From contig NZ_PVMZ01000004.1 of the NCBI RefSeq assembly GCF_003001815.1, positions 1-64,000 of the forward strand: a stretch of 64,000 nucleotides of DNA. The letters run 5' to 3'. This document shows, piece by piece, positions 1 to 8,290 of this stretch. The position numbers and the translations under genes were made by a program. The notes under the pieces are model-generated. The model did no database searches. It was not told the origin of the DNA and saw only the letters and a program-made list of their open reading frames with translations. Source of the stretch: Actinoplanes italicus. GTDB lineage: Bacteria > Actinomycetota > Actinomycetes > Mycobacteriales > Micromonosporaceae. Every line of letters starts with the position of its first letter. The stretch's first letter is position 1.

Positions 1-1
1 A

Positions 2-100
2 CCCCGATTCCTGCACACCTACAATCACCACCGCCACCACACCGCCATCGGCGGACCACCCGCCAACCGCGTTCCCAACCTCTCTGGGCAGAACATCTAG
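2..100 (+). CDS. IS481-type transposase, C-terminal fragment (cut by window edge)
   Basis: Only the last 32 codons are inside the window. The residues FLHTYNHHRHHTAIGG followed by PPANRVPNLSGQNI match the usual end of IS481-family DDE transposases (FLxxYNHHRxHxALGGxPP then a RVxNLxG tail). Whether the gene is intact upstream cannot be seen. Its TAG stop lies inside the CTAG that begins the repeat element just downstream. Confidence 0.75.
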   Translation, partial: PRFLHTYNHHRHHTAIGGPPANRVPNLSGQNI

Positions 101-693
101 ATCTAGAGAGCTTTTACAGTCGGGGTTCGCGGCCCGTCAGCCGCATTCGTTTGAGCCGTGGTGGCGTTCGGTCGGCTGACGGCCTGGCGTCACCGTCGTG
201 GGCTCCGGAATCGCGGGGTCGGTTACCGCCGCGACCCGGTGCTGGACGATCAACTACGGCCGTTTTCGGCGCCGGGCTCCGGGATATCGCTGCCTCCGGC
301 CCGGTAAAGGATTCGCCGCCCACGGCTGGGCGATCAAGCGGCCTGGGGAAGGGTTCGCCGGGCATGGCTGGGCGATCAACAGTCTGGGGAAGGGTTCGCC
401 GGGCATGGCTGGGCGATCAACAGTCGGGGGAAGGGTTCGCCGGGCACGGCTGGGTGATCAACAGTCGGGGGAAGGGTTCGCCGGGCACGGCTGGGTGATC
501 AACAGTCGGGGGAAGGGTTCGCCGCCCACGGCTGGGTGATCAGGCGGTCTGGGGAAGGGTTCGCCGCCCACGGCTGGGTGATCAACAGTCTGGGGAAGGG
601 TTCGCCGGGCACGGCTGGGCGATCAGCCGGCCCGGGACAGGACTGTCCCCACCAAACCCAACCAGACCTTGAGCGCAAAAGGTGTCTAGATCT
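97..693. mobile_element. CTAG-ended repeat element, copy 1 (MITE-like, no coding capacity)
   Basis: A 0.6-kb non-coding unit between two convergent genes. Its ends are imperfect inverted repeats: left AGATCTAGAGAGCTTTT and right, on the other strand, AGATCTAGACACCTTTT. Inside are a unique left part (about 120-300) and a tandem array of about 41-bp units from about 303 to 640. A second copy in opposite orientation lies at 44457-44922 and a diverged third at about 46330-46680. The TAG stops of both flanking genes fall in its terminal CTAG tetranucleotides (97-100 and 686-689). The name MITE-like is inference; no transposase is encoded. Confidence 0.8.
303..640. repeat. 41-bp tandem repeat array inside element copy 1
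   Basis: About eight head-to-tail units of 41-42 bp, each of the form GGGGAAGGGTTCGCCG, then GGCACGGCTGGG or CCCACGGCTGGG, then GATCAACAGTC. Units at 344-384, 385-425, 426-466 and 467-507 are nearly identical. Several units can form a small hairpin (GCCCA-CGGC-TGGGC). Units are contiguous with no spacers, so this is not CRISPR. Confidence 0.9.
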
Positions 694-1480
694 CCAGGAG
701 CAGGGCGCGGTGGTCGGAGACCTCCGGCGCGGTCAGGACCGTGAACTCCTTGACCGCGGCCACGTCGGAGACCAGCAGGTAGCTCGCGTGGCGGACCGGC
801 TTGCCGTAGTGCGACGTGCGCGTGTCGGCATTCCCGACCAGGTCGGTGAGACCGGCTTCGGCCAGGATGCCGAACGTCTCGCTGCCCGGCAGCAGATTGA
901 GATCACCGCACAGGACCACAAGATCTTGAGGACCACGGATCCGGCGTACGAGCTCCGCGAGCCGCAATGCCTGCCGGCGCCGTGCCGGGGTGTCACCCTT
1001 GCCGGCGGGGTCGCGCAGGCCGTGCACCTGCACGACCCACACCGACCGGCCGCCGGCCCGGTCGACGGTGTGCACGGCCAGAGCGACCCGGGGCCGGTCC
1101 GCGATCGCCCACTCGTCGTGATCGGTGAATCCGCCGTGCACGAAGGCCGACTCGACGCCGCAGACCGGCAGCCGCTCGGCGACGAAGGTGGCCACGCCGA
1201 AGTCCTGGCGGTGGCGGGTGCCGGCGTCGTCGTGCACCGGGCCGGAGTCGCTCGCCACGAAGATCGGCTGGTGGCGGGGGAGCACACCGCGTACGTCGTC
1301 AAGGAGGCCGGCCCGCTGCGGCAGGGTCCGTTCGCCGTCGGAGAAACGCGTCCAGCCGGCCAGGCCCGGCGTCCGCGTCACCTCCTGCAGGCAGAGAACG
1401 TCGGCGCCGCAGGCGGGCAGCCAGTCGAGAAGCCGGTCGGACAGCGCGCCACCCCAGGCGTTGACGCTCACGATTCTCAT
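686..1480 (-). CDS. Endonuclease/exonuclease/phosphatase (EEP) family hydrolase
   Basis: 264 aa. It carries the EEP fold signatures in order: VNAWGG near the N-terminus (usual N), LQEV with the metal-binding Glu about residue 33, VxVHG around 152, GDLNLLPGS at 192-200, and SDHRALLL near the C-terminus. The family cleaves phosphodiester or phosphoester bonds with Mg2+; the substrate is unknown. There is no signal peptide, so it is probably cytosolic. The start is ATG at 1480; longer readings upstream run into poor sequence. Its TAG stop is supplied by the end of repeat element copy 1. Confidence 0.85.
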   Translation of the reverse strand: MRIVSVNAWGGALSDRLLDWLPACGADVLCLQEVTRTPGLAGWTRFSDGERTLPQRAGLLDDVRGVLPRHQPIFVASDSGPVHDDAGTRHRQDFGVATFVAERLPVCGVESAFVHGGFTDHDEWAIADRPRVALAVHTVDRAGGRSVWVVQVHGLRDPAGKGDTPARRRQALRLAELVRRIRGPQDLVVLCGDLNLLPGSETFGILAEAGLTDLVGNADTRTSHYGKPVRHASYLLVSDVAAVKEFTVLTAPEVSDHRALLLEI

Positions 1481-1571
1481 CGGCACCCCCGTCGTCCGGC
1501 ATGATCTTAAACGGCCCCGGTACGCTGCCCGGGTCCGGCGTTGTCCAACCCGGACGGGAGAGGGGCCGAGG

Positions 1572-1988
1572 GTGGCGACCGTCCGCGTGGAGACCGTCAT
1601 CGAGGTGCCCGCCGAGCGGGTGTGGGAGGCGGTCGCCGACGTCGGCGCCGTGCACCGGCGGCTGCTGCCCGGGCGCGTCCTGGACGCCCGGATCGAGGAC
1701 GACGAGCGGATCCTGACGATGCCGGACGGCTCGCAGATCCGGGAGCTGATCATCTCCGTCGACCACGACGACCGCCGCCTGGCGTATGCGGTCGTCGAGG
1801 GGCAGAAGCTGCCGCTCACGTACCATCAGGCAAGTTTTCAGGTCTTCGGCGAAGGGCCGCGGCGGAGCCGTCTCGTCTGGCTGACCGATGTCCTGCCGCA
1901 CGCCATGGCACCGGCCGTCCGGGCCCGCACCGAGCGCGGCATCGTCGAGATCAAGAACGTCATCGAAGGCTCGCCGGAGCCTCGGTGA
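1572..1988 (+). CDS. SRPBCC (START-like) family protein
   Basis: 138 aa. The N-terminal VETVIEVPAERVWEAVADVGAVHRR pattern and the C-terminal long helix (ERGIVEIKNVIE) are typical of polyketide-cyclase/SRPBCC lipid- or ligand-binding folds. These bind small hydrophobic molecules; the ligand is not predictable here. The start is GTG at 1572 with GGGAGAGGGG upstream. It is convergent with the MerR gene and overlaps its 3' end by 29 bp. Confidence 0.8.
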   Translation: MATVRVETVIEVPAERVWEAVADVGAVHRRLLPGRVLDARIEDDERILTMPDGSQIRELIISVDHDDRRLAYAVVEGQKLPLTYHQASFQVFGEGPRRSRLVWLTDVLPHAMAPAVRARTERGIVEIKNVIEGSPEPR

Positions 1989-2868
1989 GCGCGGCCGCCA
2001 GCCAGTGCAGCTCCTCGGTGGCGTCCGGTGAACCGTACTGGCCGCGCACCCGGGCGACGAGCCCGCGGTAGCGTTCCGCGCCCGCCTCGATCCCGGCCAC
2101 CAGACCGGCCAGGACAACGGCCGGATCAGCGGAGCCGAACATGTCGCGCAGCACCTCGGCCGCGGCGGGATCGCCCGGCTGGACGCCGCGCTCCCTGGCC
2201 TCCGCAACGGTGTTCACGACCTGACGCGCCCACCAGATCCGGGCCGAGGGCGGGTTGTCCCGGCCGGGAATCGGGGTGTTCAGCTCCAGGAAGGCCCGCA
2301 TGCGGGTGCGGAAGCCCGGATCCTGCAACAGTTCCGCCAGCTCGATCCAGGCGTCCACCTGGTCGGGGGTGGGATCGTCGGGCAGGTCGATGCGCAGCTC
2401 CCGCACCTTGTCGCGCCGGTCCGGCCCGATGTCGAGGCCGTCGAACACCTCTGCCTTGAACTCGTCGATGATCTGTGTGCGCTCGGCGGCCGAAAGCCGC
2501 GCCAACCTGTTCATCAGGGCTGTCTCCTCAGCGGTGGAACCACGTCTCGATACGGTGGACAGCACGGCCCGGCTCACCTTGAGGGCACGGATCCGCGCGT
2601 CGAGCGCCGCCACGTGAGCCTGAGCCACGGCCGCGACCGTGGCCCGGCCGTCGATCACCCGGCGGATGTCGCCGAGCCCGAGGCCCAGCTCCCGCAGCGT
2701 GCGCACGAGCTCGACCCGGGCCACGGCCGCGGCGTCGTAGAGGCGGTAGCCGCTCGCCGAACGCCCGGCCGGCGGGATGACTCCGTCGTCCGACCAGAAC
2801 CGCAGCGTCCGTGTGTCGATGCCGGTGCGCTGTGCGAGTTGCCCGATGGTGAGCCGGTCGTCGTCCAC
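1960..2868 (-). CDS. MerR family transcriptional regulator
   Basis: 302 aa. The N-terminal winged helix (LTIGQLAQRTGIDTRTLRFW, then GYRLYD at about 41-46) is diagnostic of MerR. It is followed by the dimerisation helix and a long C-terminal region of about 200 aa with several helices, larger than in metal-sensing MerR proteins and probably an effector domain of unknown ligand. It starts at GTG 2868. The promoter in front has the 19-bp spacer and dyad of MerR-controlled promoters, so autoregulation is likely. It is divergent from a lipoprotein gene. Confidence 0.9.
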   Translation of the reverse strand: MDDDRLTIGQLAQRTGIDTRTLRFWSDDGVIPPAGRSASGYRLYDAAAVARVELVRTLRELGLGLGDIRRVIDGRATVAAVAQAHVAALDARIRALKVSRAVLSTVSRRGSTAEETALMNRLARLSAAERTQIIDEFKAEVFDGLDIGPDRRDKVRELRIDLPDDPTPDQVDAWIELAELLQDPGFRTRMRAFLELNTPIPGRDNPPSARIWWARQVVNTVAEARERGVQPGDPAAAEVLRDMFGSADPAVVLAGLVAGIEAGAERYRGLVARVRGQYGSPDATEELHWLAAALTEAPASLR

Positions 2869-2874
2869 GCCGCA

Positions 2875-2905
2875 ATCCTGAGGCTTCCAGCCACTGGAAG
2901 GTCAA
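2875..2905 (-). promoter_or_regulatory. MerR-type promoter with 19-bp spacer and dyad
   Basis: On the minus strand -35 TTGACC (2905-2900) and -10 CAGGAT (2880-2875) are separated by exactly 19 bp. The spacer holds the perfect inverted repeat CTTCCAG-CCA-CTGGAAG (2884-2900). The over-long spacer is the hallmark of promoters untwisted by MerR proteins. Only 6 nt separate the -10 from the GTG start at 2868, so the transcript is probably leaderless. Confidence 0.8.
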
Positions 2906-2930
2906 GCCCCGCGTGTAAGCTCCCCGCTTC

Positions 2931-3569
2931 GTGAAGATCATGAACTTCTCTGCGGCCCTCGGGCTCGCCGTCGTCCTCACCCTCAACGGCTGCGCGTCGG
3001 ACAAGATCCAGGCGCCGACCGGTGCGCCGGCGAGCAGCGCCATCGAAACCGCCCCCGCGGCGGAGAAGGGCGAGTCGATCGGCGCCGACGGCACCCCGTG
3101 CGAGATGCCGTTGTCCTTCGACGCGGCCGCCGATTGGAAGGCCACCGCGGTGGACGCCAAGACACTCGGTGAACTGGCCGGTCTCGCGAAGGTCGGCGAC
3201 TTCACCGTCGTCTGCGAGATCGACGCGAAGCCGGCCGGCAGCATCGGCTTCATCCGGGTGCACGTGGCCGACGGGCTGAGCGGGCTGCCGCGCGAGCACC
3301 TGGCGGCGTTCGTCAAGGCGGACGGCACGGGCAAGGAGATCTCCGGCGAGACCTACACGGATGTGCAGATCGCCGGGGCGCAGGCCGCCGAGGTCACCTG
3401 GGAGGCCTACAGCCAGGTGGCTGACCAGCGCACCAAATACACGGCGTTCGCCCTGAACACCAAGGCCGGTGCGGTCGTGGTGAGGCTGGCGCCGCTCGAC
3501 GAGGGCGAGCGGGAGGGCATGCTGCCGGCCTACGAGCTGGCCAAGCAGACGGTCAAGCTGGCGGCGTGA
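2931..3569 (+). CDS. Putative lipoprotein, unknown function
   Basis: 212 aa with an N-terminal lipoprotein signal (LVLTLNGCASD, lipobox LNGC about residue 22). The mature part is about 190 aa, alpha/beta in appearance, with VEVTWEAYSQVADQR and an acidic/Lys-rich surface; it resembles LpqN/LpqT-type mycobacterial surface lipoproteins in general pattern, but this is not certain. The start is GTG 2931, with ATG 2940 as an alternative. It is divergent from the MerR gene and may share its regulatory region. A strong hairpin follows the stop. Confidence 0.75.
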   Translation: MKIMNFSAALGLAVVLTLNGCASDKIQAPTGAPASSAIETAPAAEKGESIGADGTPCEMPLSFDAAADWKATAVDAKTLGELAGLAKVGDFTVVCEIDAKPAGSIGFIRVHVADGLSGLPREHLAAFVKADGTGKEISGETYTDVQIAGAQAAEVTWEAYSQVADQRTKYTAFALNTKAGAVVVRLAPLDEGEREGMLPAYELAKQTVKLAA

Positions 3570-3570
3570 G

Positions 3571-3603
3571 TCCTACGGGGGCGGCCCAGCCACCCCCGTA
3601 GGA
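3571..3603. terminator. Bidirectional hairpin between convergent genes
   Basis: An 11-bp perfect stem TCCTACGGGGG / CCCCCGTAGGA with an 11-nt loop, 2 bp after the lipoprotein stop and 6 bp from the stop of the convergent monooxygenase. No U-tract is present, as is common in high-GC actinomycetes. Confidence 0.75.
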
Positions 3604-3608
3604 AGGAA

Positions 3609-5411
3609 TCACCGCAGGACCGTGTCGATGCTCTCGGCACGCCACGTGCGCAGCAGCTCGTGGAAGGCGACCGGCCCCGGCCCGTACATGAAGTTCACGG
3701 GCCGGGGGTTGCCCTCACCGTTGTAATAGCCGGGCGTGCACTCGGACTGGAAGTTGAAGTTGTTCGGCGCGGTCTGGAAGATCGTCGCCGCCCAGCCGTC
3801 CTCGGCCTCGGAGGTCGGCTCGATGTAACGGGCGCCGCGCTTGTTCGCCTCGGCGACGACCGCCCCGATGTGGGTGGCCTGCTCCAGCAGCACGTGCACG
3901 AAGTTGACGGCGGCCGCGTTCTGCAGCGATCCGAGGTGGAACAGGTTCGGGAAGCCGTGGCTGTAGAAGCCGTGCAGCGTACGCGGCCCGCGCGCCCAGT
4001 GCCCGAGCAGTGGTGCCCCGTCGCGGCCGGTGACCGGCAGGGTGCCGGACAGCACGCCGGAGATGCCGACCTCGAAGCCCGTGGCGAAGATGACGACGTC
4101 GACCTCGTACTCGGTGTCGCCGACGACCACACCGGTCGGCGTCATCCGGGTGATGCCGCCGTGGTCGGCCGTATCGACCAGGGTCACGTTGGGCCGGTTG
4201 AACGTCTGCAGGTAGAAGTCGCTGAACGTGGGCCGCTTGCACATGTACCGGTACCAGGGCTTGAGCACCTCGGCGACGGCCGGGTCCTCGACGATGGCGT
4301 CGATGCGCTCGCGGATCTCGTCCATCTTGCGGAAGTCGGCCATCTCGTCGAGGTACTCGCGCTCCTCGGCCGAGATGTTCGTGTCGACGCTGCCGGTGAG
4401 CATCTGCCGCTGCAGCTTCGCCGTCGACGTCCACCGGTCGTCGATCAGGTCCTCGTCGGCGTACCCGCCGGTCACGATGGTGAGGAAGTTCTCCATCCGC
4501 TCCCGCTGCCAGCCCGGCCGCAGCGACGCCGCCCACTCGGGATCGGTGGGCCGGTTGTCGCGGACGTCGACCGACGACGGGGTGCGCTGGAAGACGTACA
4601 GCCTCTCGGCGGCCTCGGCCAGGTGCGGGATGACCTGGATGCCGGTGGCGCCGGTGCCGACGACGGCCACCTTCTTGCCGTTCAGCCCGGTCAGGCCGCC
4701 GGACTGGTCACCGCCGGTGTACTCGTAGTCCCACCGGCTGGTGTGGAACGTGTGACCCCGGTAGTCCTCGATGCCGGGGATGCCGGGCAGCTTCGGCTGG
4801 GTCAGGGTGCCCGATGAGATCACCACGTAGCGGGAGCGGTAGGAGTCGCCGCGGTCGGTGGTGACCTGCCACTCGGCGTTCTCCTCGTCCCAGGTCAGGC
4901 TGGTGATCCGGGTGTGGAACAGGGTGTCGGCGTACAGGTCGAAGCGCTTCGCGATCGCGATGCAGTGCTGCCTGATCTCCTCGCCGGGGGCGTAGCGCCA
5001 CTTCGGGACGTACCCGACCTCCTCGAGCAGCGGCATGTAGACCGTCGCCTCGATGTCGCAGTGGATGCCCGGGTACCGGTTCCAGTACCACGTGCCGCCG
5101 AAGTCGCCGCCCTCGTCGACCATCCGGATCTGCTGGACGCCGGCCTGCCGCAGCTTCGCGCCGCTGAGCAGCCCGCCGAAGCCGCCGCCGATCACGGTCG
5201 CCTCGACCCGGTCGGTCTTGGCCTCGCGCTCCTGGAAAGGGGTGTAGGGGTCCTTCGCGTAGTAACCGAACTCGCCGGCGGCCCGCCGGTACTGGGTCGC
5301 GCCGTCCGGGCGGATGCGCCGGTCCCGTTCCACCTTGTATCGCTCACGCAACGCGTCGAGATCCGCGGGCTTGATGCGATGCGGGAACGGCCTAGGGGAT
5401 GTGGGGGACAT
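3609..5411 (-). CDS. Flavin-containing monooxygenase, Baeyer-Villiger type
   Basis: 600 aa, normal length for type I Baeyer-Villiger monooxygenases. It has the N-terminal FAD motif GGGFGG (about 75), the fingerprint YRGHTFHTSRWD (family pattern FxGxxxHxxxW), the NADPH motif GTGATG, and the ATG-like FATGFE motif late in the protein. These enzymes insert O2-derived oxygen into ketones using FAD and NADPH; the natural substrate is unknown (phenylacetone, steroid and cyclohexanone types look alike). The ATG at 5411 has GAAAGGG 7 nt upstream. The TetR gene immediately upstream on the same strand is the probable regulator. Confidence 0.9.
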   Translation of the reverse strand: MSPTSPRPFPHRIKPADLDALRERYKVERDRRIRPDGATQYRRAAGEFGYYAKDPYTPFQEREAKTDRVEATVIGGGFGGLLSGAKLRQAGVQQIRMVDEGGDFGGTWYWNRYPGIHCDIEATVYMPLLEEVGYVPKWRYAPGEEIRQHCIAIAKRFDLYADTLFHTRITSLTWDEENAEWQVTTDRGDSYRSRYVVISSGTLTQPKLPGIPGIEDYRGHTFHTSRWDYEYTGGDQSGGLTGLNGKKVAVVGTGATGIQVIPHLAEAAERLYVFQRTPSSVDVRDNRPTDPEWAASLRPGWQRERMENFLTIVTGGYADEDLIDDRWTSTAKLQRQMLTGSVDTNISAEEREYLDEMADFRKMDEIRERIDAIVEDPAVAEVLKPWYRYMCKRPTFSDFYLQTFNRPNVTLVDTADHGGITRMTPTGVVVGDTEYEVDVVIFATGFEVGISGVLSGTLPVTGRDGAPLLGHWARGPRTLHGFYSHGFPNLFHLGSLQNAAAVNFVHVLLEQATHIGAVVAEANKRGARYIEPTSEAEDGWAATIFQTAPNNFNFQSECTPGYYNGEGNPRPVNFMYGPGPVAFHELLRTWRAESIDTVLR

Positions 5412-5606
5412 GCGGGCCCTTTCGCGGGGTTCATCCGATCGTGTGATCCGAGGGCACAATTTAAAGCACTTGTCTTACCAAAAGCGCATCCGACAGCCCC
5501 GTTGACCGAAAAATTCATGTGGTGGTCCGGCGCGGCGATCCGCGCCTACTGCTTAAAACCCCTATTTCGTACGATCTACGCGCGCGATATCCACAGAAAG
5601 CGATCG

Positions 5607-6257
5607 TCACGTAACCGGTGCTATGAACAGCCCGACCATCGCGTCGATGAGTCCGGCCGCCACCGCGTCCCACGCCGGCGAAGGATCGCGCTCCCGCTGT
5701 GCGCAGAAATGCACCAGCAGCGTGTGAGCCATGTGGATGCGCTCCTCGCGTACGTCCTCCGGCAGATCCGGCAGGCAGCGCTGCAGCCCGTCCATGACGG
5801 CGAGCAGCCCGGTCGCGTCCTGGAACTCCTCGGCCGCCACCTCCAGCAGCCCCGGCTCGGTGATCAGCTGCGCCGAGAACCGCGCGTACCAGCTCGGGTG
5901 CCCCAGCGCCGTCAGATGTTCGGTGATCGGCAGCACCACGCAGGCCACCCAGTCGCGCAGGTCCCCACTGCCGCTGTGCGCGACGAGCAGACGCCGCCGG
6001 ATCTGCTCGGTCCGCACCGAATGACGCCGGATGATGGCCCGTACCAGATCGGTCTTGGTGCCGAAGTGATAGGCGACGGCGGCGTTGTTGCCCTGCCCCG
6101 CCGCCTCACCGATCTGCCGGTTGGACACCGCCTGCACGCCGTGCTCGGCGAACAGCCGCTCGGCGGCCGCGAGCATCAGGGTGCGGGTCTGCTCCGACTG
6201 CTCGGTCCGTTGCCGCCGGCCGCCCGCGCCGGCGGCGGCATCTGCTCGGGGGCTCAT
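5607..6257 (-). CDS. TetR family regulator
   Basis: 216 aa. The HTH region (LMLAAAERLFAEHGVQAVSNRQIGEAAGQGNNAAVAYHFGTK) is clear at about residues 20-65. The Ala-rich insert GQGNNAAVAYHFG is typical of a TetR subgroup often found beside oxidoreductases. It is followed by an AT-rich 195-bp gap and then the monooxygenase gene in the same direction, so control of that gene is likely. ATG 6257 was chosen; an upstream extension lacks domain character. Confidence 0.88.
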   Translation of the reverse strand: MSPRADAAAGAGGRRQRTEQSEQTRTLMLAAAERLFAEHGVQAVSNRQIGEAAGQGNNAAVAYHFGTKTDLVRAIIRRHSVRTEQIRRRLLVAHSGSGDLRDWVACVVLPITEHLTALGHPSWYARFSAQLITEPGLLEVAAEEFQDATGLLAVMDGLQRCLPDLPEDVREERIHMAHTLLVHFCAQRERDPSPAWDAVAAGLIDAMVGLFIAPVT

Positions 6258-6370
6258 CGTCGAACTCCGTGGGTGCCGTGGGGGAAGACCGCAAGAATAG
6301 GACCAGGCCTGGCCCGGCTGGGTCACCGGAGTCGCCCGATCACTCATGGGTATCGCGATATGATGACAGA

Positions 6371-7546
6371 GTGGCGCAAACCGGACCCTTCCGCTTGCTG
6401 GGAACCGGGCCGCGGGCCGCGGCCCGGCAGTTCGGTGTCCTCATCGTGGTCGCCGGCCTGCTCGCGCTGGTCGGCATCTCCAACGACCCCACCCACATCA
6501 GCCGGCTGCTGCTGGTCGCGGCCTGCGACTTCAGCCTCGGCCTGATCGCGCTGCTGCTGCCGTGGCGGCGGCTCGGCCGGTACGGGCCGGCCGTCCTCGG
6601 TCTCACCGGCTTCGCCGTCCTCGGTCTGTCCACCTGGTCGTTCGGCGGTGTCGCGGCCGGCACCGGGCCGTTCCTGGTGCTGATCTACGCCTGGGCGGCG
6701 CTGCACTTCCCGCGCTGGATCCTGGCCGCCTACGCGATCCCGGCGACCCTCGCCTACCTGGTGCCGCTCGTCCTGACCGGCCAGCATCCGCTGGTGCTCG
6801 GCAGCGCCTTCGTGCTGATGCCGATCGCGCTCGCCGTCGCGTTCCTGATCGAGGCGCAGGCCCGCCACCTGCGCGACGACCGGGAACGGCTGTCCCGGAT
6901 CGAGCAGTGGCGAGCCGCGATGATCAACACGCTGGCGCACGACGTCCGGGCGCCGCTGGCCACCGTACGACTGGTTTTCGAAGAACTGCAGGAGACCGCG
7001 ACCGGACCGCACGTCAAGATGATCGGAGCCGGCATGCGCCAGGCCGCGCGCATCGCACGCCTGGCGGACGGCCTGCTGGACCTCTCCCGCATCGACAGCG
7101 CCGGGCATCTCAAGCTCGACCGGGCCGACCACCCGGCACACGCCCTGGTCAAGGACGCGCTGTCCTACGTGCACGAGGACGCCGACGTGCGTGCCGAGGT
7201 CGATGAGAGCCTGACCGTGCACGTCGACAAGCAGCGCTTCGAGCAGATCCTGCTGAACCTGATCACCAACGCGCTCCGGTACGGCAGACCGCCGGTGATC
7301 GTGAAGTTCACGCGCGACACGACCGGCGACCGCCTCGAGGTGCGCGACCACGGGCCCGGCATCCCCGACGAGCTGCGCCCGCGCCTGTTCGGCCAGTTCG
7401 CCGTCGGCGGCGAGCAGGGTGTCGGCCTCGGCCTGTGGATCGTCCGGCAGCTGGCCGTGGCCCACGGCGGCCATGCGGCCGCCGAGGCCCGCGATCCGGG
7501 CGTGGCGATGGTGATCACCTTCCCGCCACCACCCGGACAACCGTGA
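6371..7546 (+). CDS. Orphan sensor histidine kinase
   Basis: 391 aa. Five or six membrane helices span about residues 20-160. The HisKA domain has the phospho-acceptor H190 (LAHDVRAPLATVR), and an HATPase_c domain follows with N-box NLITNALRYG, G1 DHGPGIPD and G2 GVGLGLWIV. The stimulus is unknown; a membrane-embedded sensor with almost no extracellular loops suggests a membrane or intramembrane signal. No response regulator is adjacent. Start GTG 6371 lies 6 nt after a TATGAT -10-like box (6359-6364), so it may be leaderless. It is convergent with the next gene. Confidence 0.88.
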   Translation: MAQTGPFRLLGTGPRAAARQFGVLIVVAGLLALVGISNDPTHISRLLLVAACDFSLGLIALLLPWRRLGRYGPAVLGLTGFAVLGLSTWSFGGVAAGTGPFLVLIYAWAALHFPRWILAAYAIPATLAYLVPLVLTGQHPLVLGSAFVLMPIALAVAFLIEAQARHLRDDRERLSRIEQWRAAMINTLAHDVRAPLATVRLVFEELQETATGPHVKMIGAGMRQAARIARLADGLLDLSRIDSAGHLKLDRADHPAHALVKDALSYVHEDADVRAEVDESLTVHVDKQRFEQILLNLITNALRYGRPPVIVKFTRDTTGDRLEVRDHGPGIPDELRPRLFGQFAVGGEQGVGLGLWIVRQLAVAHGGHAAAEARDPGVAMVITFPPPPGQP

Positions 7547-7552
7547 CCGCCG

Positions 7553-8089
7553 TCAGCACCAGCCGGACGGGCACTCCCCGCTGGCCAGCAACTCGTACTG
7601 CCGGCACTTCGGGCACCGCGGCGGCTCGGGCCGGGGCGCCGGCTTGACCGCCTTCGCCGCGCTCGCGGTCCGCGTGCCGCCCGCCGACGAGGCGCGCGGC
7701 GCGGCGGCCGTACGGGCCCGCTTCACCGGAGCCGGCTTGCCCGCCGCCCGCAGCTGCACCGCGTCGGCGGACGCCACCAGCAGCGCGTCGTAGTTCTCGT
7801 CGATGTAGTCCGCCGGCAGCGACACGAAACAGTCCGGGTCGTCCGGGTCCATCACGTACGCGCCGGACATGCCGAGCGCCACGTCGTTGGCCGTCTCGGG
7901 CGCCACCGCCACGTCCACGCCACCCGGGTGGATCTTCACGGCGATCGTGTTGACGCCCTTGGGGCGCACCTGCAACGCCCGCCCCACGGTCTTCATGTCG
8001 ATGTCCACCCGGCTGCGCAGTTCCAGCAGCAGGCGGGCCACCGACGGAGCCGCTCCGACCCCATCGGAATCCGTTCCGTACTCGTCCAT
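7553..8089 (-). CDS. Hypothetical protein with C-terminal zinc-ribbon-like motif
   Basis: 178 aa, family not recognised. The N-terminal half is mixed alpha/beta (VARLLLELRSRVDIDMKTVGRAL). A basic Ala/Pro/Lys-rich linker (about 125-155) follows, and then CPKCRQYELLASGECPSGWC at the very end, with four Cys (two CxxC-like pairs), probably binding zinc. The basic linker and zinc knuckle would fit nucleic-acid or protein binding. Convergent with the histidine kinase, 6 bp between stops. Confidence 0.6.
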   Translation of the reverse strand: MDEYGTDSDGVGAAPSVARLLLELRSRVDIDMKTVGRALQVRPKGVNTIAVKIHPGGVDVAVAPETANDVALGMSGAYVMDPDDPDCFVSLPADYIDENYDALLVASADAVQLRAAGKPAPVKRARTAAAPRASSAGGTRTASAAKAVKPAPRPEPPRCPKCRQYELLASGECPSGWC

Positions 8090-8290
8090 CCGACCTCCGC
8101 TCCGATGCGACCACGTGATCCTCTTGCCGTATCGACACGTCCGTGCCGCACGTGAGGCCGTCTGTCACCCTACGACGCGATTTCCGCGCCGACGCTCACC
8201 CCCCTCTCAACGTCACGCAACCTGGGCGCAACCATGACGCGGTACGGTCGCGGCCGGAGACACGGATGTCGATCCCTGGGGGTGAGCCGC

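Noticed and set aside
2..100. Intact IS element at the left edge
   Set aside because: Only the transposase C-terminus is visible; the IS481 inverted repeat cannot be distinguished from the repeat element's end.
303..640. CRISPR array
   Set aside because: The 41-bp units are contiguous with no unique spacers and no cas genes are nearby.
4914..6545. 543-codon plus-strand frame over the monooxygenase and TetR genes
   Set aside because: Antisense shadow of two well-supported genes.
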